A stretch of 8,275 nucleotides of DNA. It comes from DAMBHY01 sp032068765 (GTDB lineage Bacteria > Bacteroidota > Bacteroidia > Bacteroidales > Dysgonomonadaceae). The DNA is taken from assembly GCA_032068765.1 (NCBI GenBank), contig DAMBHY010000030.1:1-8275 (forward strand). The letters run 5' to 3'. The translations under genes were made by a program, and so were the position numbers. Positions 5,739 to 8,275 of the stretch are shown piece by piece (within the stretch, counting starts at the first letter, position 1; every line of letters begins with the position of its first letter). The notes under the pieces were generated by a model, which saw nothing but the letters and a program-made list of their open reading frames with translations, did not search any database and was not told the DNA's origin.

Positions 5739-6896
5739 ATGTCACAAAACCGTCGAAATTTTATTAAGACTACGCTCATAGGAGCTGCGGCTTTGAATAT
5801 ACCAAATAGTTTGACTTTAGGACAAACAAAATACTCACATAAAAGAACAACTTCTATGAAACTTTCCTGGATTCCATATAATTTGCAGTTAAATCACGTT
5901 TTCACAATTTCCAATTTCTCACGCACAACCACGCCGGTTGTTTTGATTAAAATTGAATACGATGGTTTGGTCGGATACGGAGAAGCTTCGTTGCCACCAT
6001 ATTTGGGAGAAACTCAAGAATCTGTTATCAACTTTCTAAAAAAGATAGATTTCACGCCTTTCAAAGACCCGTCTCATTTGGAAGAAATATTGAAATATGT
6101 GGATGATTTAGCTGAAAAAAATACCGCCGCAAAAGCTGCCGTAGACATTGCTCTTCACGATTTGCTTGGCAAAATGATAGGAACACCATGGTATAAAATT
6201 TACGGTCTTAACAAAATGGATGTACCTAATACCACATTCACTATCGGGATTGACAATGATGAAATGGTGCGTTCTAAAACCCGTGAAGCATTGGATAGAT
6301 TCAAAATTTTGAAAGTGAAAGTTGGTGGACCGGACGATAAACGAATGATTGAAGCGATTAGAAGCGTTACGGATTTGCCGCTTGCTGTGGATGCCAATCA
6401 GGGATGGAAAGACCGTCAACAAGCATTGGATATGATTTATTGGCTAAAAGAAAAAGGAATAGTAATGGTGGAACAACCGATGCCTAAGCATGATTTAGAC
6501 AATATCGCAAAACTGACGCAGGATAGTCCATTGCCAATATTTGCCGATGAATCCATTCAAAGATTGAAAGATGTGGAAAGATTGAAAGGTGTATTTTCGG
6601 GAGTCAACATCAAACTGATGAAATGCACGGGGCTTCGCGAAGCGTGGAAGATGCGCAATCTTGCGCAAGCATTGGGTATGAAAGTGATGATCGGATGCAT
6701 GACGGAAACTTCATGCGCTATCTCTGCTGCAACTCAATTGGCTTCTGGATTGGATTTCGCAGATTTGGACGGAGCTTTGCTTATCGGAAACGATTGTTTC
6801 GACGGTGCAACCTTGCAAAACGGTAAAATTATTGCCACTGATAAACCCGGAATCGGCGTAGAACTAAAAAAAGATTTCAAAAACTTGTTCGCATGA
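5739..6896 (+). CDS. ykfB: dipeptide (L-Ala-D/L-Glu) epimerase with Tat signal
   Basis: This 385-residue enolase-superfamily enzyme belongs to the muconate-lactonising subgroup, dipeptide epimerase type. It should convert L-Ala-D-Glu from peptidoglycan into L-Ala-L-Glu. The capping domain begins near residue 40 (MKLSWIPYNLQL). The barrel shows the KxK motif K192-V-K194, metal ligands D218 (VDANQGW), E245 (MVEQP) and D270 (FADES), the second catalytic lysine K292 (GVNIKL), and the DxD motif D342-L-D344 that binds the dipeptide ammonium group in this family. Residues 1-29 add a twin-arginine signal (NRRNFIK followed by a hydrophobic stretch), so export in folded form is predicted; Bacillus YkfB lacks one. 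An in-frame ATG at codon 40 (5856) would give a cytosolic form. The gene is coupled to the YkfC-like peptidase (6-nt gap) and overlaps the next gene by 4 nt (ATGA). Exact dipeptide preference cannot be read from sequence alone. Confidence 0.92.
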   Translation: MSQNRRNFIKTTLIGAAALNIPNSLTLGQTKYSHKRTTSMKLSWIPYNLQLNHVFTISNFSRTTTPVVLIKIEYDGLVGYGEASLPPYLGETQESVINFLKKIDFTPFKDPSHLEEILKYVDDLAEKNTAAKAAVDIALHDLLGKMIGTPWYKIYGLNKMDVPNTTFTIGIDNDEMVRSKTREALDRFKILKVKVGGPDDKRMIEAIRSVTDLPLAVDANQGWKDRQQALDMIYWLKEKGIVMVEQPMPKHDLDNIAKLTQDSPLPIFADESIQRLKDVERLKGVFSGVNIKLMKCTGLREAWKMRNLAQALGMKVMIGCMTETSCAISAATQLASGLDFADLDGALLIGNDCFDGATLQNGKIIATDKPGIGVELKKDFKNLFA

Positions 6897-7309
6897 AAGC
6901 TTTTTTGACAATTGGATTACTGGTTTGTTCCAATATATTTATGACTTTCGCTTGGTACGGGCATTTGAAATTGGCTGAACAGCCTTGGTTTAGTAAATTG
7001 TCTCTTTTCGGGATTATCGTTTTCAGTTGGGCGATTGCTTTCTTCGAATATTGCTTTCAGGTTCCGGCAAACAAGATAGGATTTATTGGTAATGACGGAC
7101 CGTTTTCGTTGGTGCAGCTCAAAGTCATTCAGGAAGTAATTACCCTTATTGTTTTTATTATATTTTCCTACATCGCTTTCAATGCACAAATAAAACCCAA
7201 TCATATCATTGGGTTTGTTTTTTTGGTATTGGCTGTTTATTTATTTTTAAATAAAAAGATCAAAAGAGTCAAGAATCAAGATTTATATAATGGTCTATAT
7301 TTCTTCTGA
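6893..7309 (+). CDS. DUF486 family four-helix membrane protein
   Basis: This 138-residue integral membrane protein belongs to the DUF486 (COG3169) family, distant small relatives of drug/metabolite transporters. Predicted membrane helices lie at about 3-21, 36-55, 77-97 and 103-120. The signature FEYCFQVPANKIG (51-63) follows helix 2. Helix 4 ends in FLNKK, where most family members stop; here a further 17 residues (basic, then LYNGLYFF) extend the C-terminus. The ATG overlaps the epimerase stop (ATGA), so the two are translationally coupled. Its place in the operon suggests moving a muropeptide product, but that is only inference; family function is not established. A terminator-like hairpin lies inside the gene at 7193-7224. 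The stop codon lies within the 3' end of the convergent nicotinamidase gene. Confidence 0.9.
   Translation: MKAFLTIGLLVCSNIFMTFAWYGHLKLAEQPWFSKLSLFGIIVFSWAIAFFEYCFQVPANKIGFIGNDGPFSLVQLKVIQEVITLIVFIIFSYIAFNAQIKPNHIIGFVFLVLAVYLFLNKKIKRVKNQDLYNGLYFF
7193..7224 (+). terminator. terminator-like hairpin inside the DUF486 gene
   Basis: AAACCCAAT (7193-7201) and ATTGGGTTT (7208-7216) form a perfect 9-bp stem with a 6-nt loop, followed by G and seven T (7218-7224). This has the form of an intrinsic terminator, but it lies within codons 101-111 of the gene, in a well-conserved protein segment. No other terminator is seen at the 3' end of the operon. It may end part of the operon transcripts early, be masked by translating ribosomes, or be a coincidence of the code for KPNHIIGFVF. 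Confidence 0.4.
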
Positions 7310-7837
7310 ACGTAGTAAAGTAGCTCCAGCCTTATACATTTCCTGAAGAGCATTTTTATCATCTCCCTCTTTCGCATTCACGGCTGCTACTGCGTCAGTA
7401 ATTATGTGGGTGTGAAAACCTTCATGCAAAGCATCCAAAGCAGTCGCTTTCACACAATAATCAGTTGCCAGACCGCACACATAGACTTCATGGATATGAT
7501 TTTCATGCAAATAATCTTTCAAAGAAGCGTTTGTAGCCTGAAAAGCAGAATATCCGTCATCCTTATTGTCGGTACCTTTATGAAGTTTCAAGTCTATTTC
7601 TCCAGCATTTAAGTCGGGATGAAAATCGGCTCCATGGGTGTTTGCTACGCAGTGTACAGGCCATTTATCAAAATGAACGGAACCTTCCGGATGCCAGTCC
7701 TGGGAAGATATTACATAATCAAAATCAGATAATATTTTATTGATAACGGGAACGACCTTGTCGCCATCTTTCACCGCCAATGCGCCACCGGGACAAAAAT
7801 CGTTTTGAACATCTACTATAATCAGGGCTTTTTTCAT
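7295..7837 (-). CDS. pncA: nicotinamidase
   Basis: This 180-residue cysteine hydrolase of the isochorismatase-like superfamily deamidates nicotinamide to nicotinate, feeding NAD salvage in the cytoplasm. The catalytic triad is visible: D9 (IIVDVQNDFCPGG), K87 (LHKGTD) and C128 (CGLATDYCVKATALDAL). The metal-binding set is D47 and H49 (SSQDWHP) with H62 (WPVHCV), and the substrate-pocket region DGYSAF is present. The length is slightly below E. coli PncA (about 213) and close to M. tuberculosis PncA. The VxVCGLATDYCV motif distinguishes it from isochorismatases. It converges with the DUF486 gene and their 3' ends overlap by 15 nt. The promoter is uncertain: upstream on the minus strand only a partial CCTCTTTG match to the -7 element is seen. 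No pncB or other NAD genes are in the window. Confidence 0.96.
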   Translation of the reverse strand: MKKALIIVDVQNDFCPGGALAVKDGDKVVPVINKILSDFDYVISSQDWHPEGSVHFDKWPVHCVANTHGADFHPDLNAGEIDLKLHKGTDNKDDGYSAFQATNASLKDYLHENHIHEVYVCGLATDYCVKATALDALHEGFHTHIITDAVAAVNAKEGDDKNALQEMYKAGATLLRSEEI

Positions 7838-7861
7838 AATTTGGAATTTTTAGAGATATAA

Positions 7862-7978
7862 CAAAGAGGTGAAGTGATTGTTTTAGGTGGATTTGATGAA
7901 ATGTTGTTGGAGTATCTAACCAATAATTTGCGAAAGATGGATAATGATGCCCCGTTAAATATGTCTTTGAACTTTTGA
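7862..7978 (+). pseudogene. possible relic of a protein C-terminus
   Basis: A 38-codon plus-strand frame, bounded by a TAA at 7859 and ending with TGA at 7976-7978, encodes a peptide with protein-like composition (IVLGGFDEMLLEYL, then NNLRKMDNDAPLNMSLNF). A GTG at 7874 and an ATG at 7901 are possible starts, but neither has good support. The mix of acidic, basic and aliphatic residues, with an amphipathic LLEYLTNNLRKM helix, looks more like the tail of a real protein than random translation. I do not recognise the family. It could be chance. Confidence 0.2.
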
Positions 7979-7996
7979 GTAGTCGGTAAATAGATA

Positions 7997-8024
7997 GATG
8001 CCCGCCTGAAGGAGGCGGAGCATC
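7997..8024. repeat. GC-rich hairpin A in intergenic repeat
   Basis: GATGC-CCGCCT-type arms: CCGCCT (8002-8007) pairs with AGGCGG (8013-8018) around GAAGG, extended by GATGC/GCATC (shared C at 8001; bulged A at 8019). No T run follows on either strand, so it is not an intrinsic terminator. Its core (8003-8017) matches hairpin B at 12 of 15 positions. Confidence 0.55.
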
Positions 8025-8082
8025 AGAGGTTTTGCATGTTTTTTGTTCATAAAATAATAATGATAAATCATTCCTACGCTGC

Positions 8083-8112
8083 CGGACGATTTGCAATCGG
8101 TGATTTGCCGGA
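8083..8112. repeat. nested hairpin with CCGG ends
   Basis: Outer CCGG tetranucleotides frame an inner near-palindrome CGATT-TGC-AATCG (about 8087-8099), and GATTTGC occurs twice within the segment. This kind of small nested element resembles dispersed intergenic repeats that I associate with Bacteroidota genomes; that association is recollection, not tested here. Confidence 0.35.
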
Positions 8113-8176
8113 TAGAGCAATAGATTTTGTTTTTATTAAATAATACACAAGTTGTGAAATTTTGTCAGTAAGGACA

Positions 8177-8191
8177 CGCCTCAGAGAGGCG
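8177..8191. repeat. GC-rich hairpin B in intergenic repeat
   Basis: CGCCTC (8177-8182) pairs with GAGGCG (8186-8191) around the loop AGA. The surrounding GC-rich stretch (about 8172-8208) stands out from the flanking AT-rich DNA. The 15-nt core is similar to hairpin A, 174 nt upstream, in the same orientation. Confidence 0.5.
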
Positions 8192-8275
8192 CGCCAGCAG
8201 GGGGCTTCGTTCTTTTTTAATAAATGACTAGTCCTAAATAACCGTTACAGGTTTATAGACAAAAATACTTTATTT

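Larger units (their letters stand above)
7838..8275. other. gene-poor right end with repeat-like hairpins
   Basis: These 438 nt hold no gene I can support. The first third (7862-7978) contains a short coding-like relic. The middle and end (about 7980-8210) contain several hairpins, two of them GC-rich against an AT-rich background, listed separately. A 127-codon minus-strand frame running from 8120 into pncA is judged spurious: its composition (many H, P, T, Y, S, R) is that of an antisense shadow. The last 60 nt show no recognisable signal. Confidence 0.6.

Noticed and set aside
7737..8120. 127-codon open frame on the minus strand overlapping the start of pncA
   Set aside because: It overlaps a certain gene in another frame, runs through the GC-rich hairpins, and has shadow-like composition rich in H, P, T, S and R with no recognisable domain.
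8146..8156. CACAAGTTGTG palindrome near the right end
   Set aside because: A 5-1-5 repeat not next to a gene start; could be part of the repeat element but does not support a separate call.
1..8275. Search for a defence system, CRISPR array, transposase, tRNA or riboswitch
   Set aside because: No spaced direct repeats, cloverleaf, transposase-like or defence-protein sequence was seen; every long frame is explained by the genes listed.

Overview
The window reads as a chromosomal segment of a Bacteroidota (Bacteroidetes) bacterium. The DNA is AT-rich. Several genes are preceded by a TAnnTTTG -7 element, the Bacteroidetes promoter signature. I see no clear Shine-Dalgarno motifs; start codons sit in A/T-rich leaders instead. 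The protein families also fit this phylum. I cannot place it below phylum with confidence.

Left half, minus strand (1-2745): a two-gene unit encodes a small unrecognised membrane protein followed by an exported TraB/GumN (Tiki-like) putative metalloprotease, closed by a hairpin terminator. Next come a bacterial ferritin and a typical 2-Cys peroxiredoxin. Each has its own terminator and a candidate operator or promoter, so they are neighbours rather than an operon. Together they cover iron storage and peroxide removal. The best unexplained regulatory signal in the window is a perfect 8-6-8 inverted repeat just upstream of the ferritin start.

Centre, plus strand (2746-4553): guaB (IMP dehydrogenase), complete with CBS pair, catalytic cysteine loop and Arg-Tyr dyad, is monocistronic. 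It has a consensus promoter and a strong terminator.

Right half, plus strand (4554-7309): a tight three-gene operon. It encodes an exported SH3b-SH3b-NlpC/P60 endopeptidase of the YkfC type, a dipeptide epimerase of the YkfB type, and a four-helix DUF486 membrane protein. The first two would form a muropeptide-processing path: the peptidase releases L-Ala-D-Glu from peptidoglycan stem peptides and the epimerase converts it to L-Ala-L-Glu. The epimerase carries a twin-arginine signal, suggesting this happens in the periplasm. The operon ends in a 15-nt convergent overlap with pncA (nicotinamidase, NAD salvage) on the minus strand.

Right end (7838-8275): about 440 nt with no convincing gene. 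It holds a short coding-like relic and a cluster of GC-rich hairpins that look like a dispersed intergenic repeat.

No CRISPR array, RNA gene, insertion sequence or defence system is visible. This is mostly housekeeping DNA; the points of interest are regulatory sites, the location of the epimerase, and the repeat-like tail.
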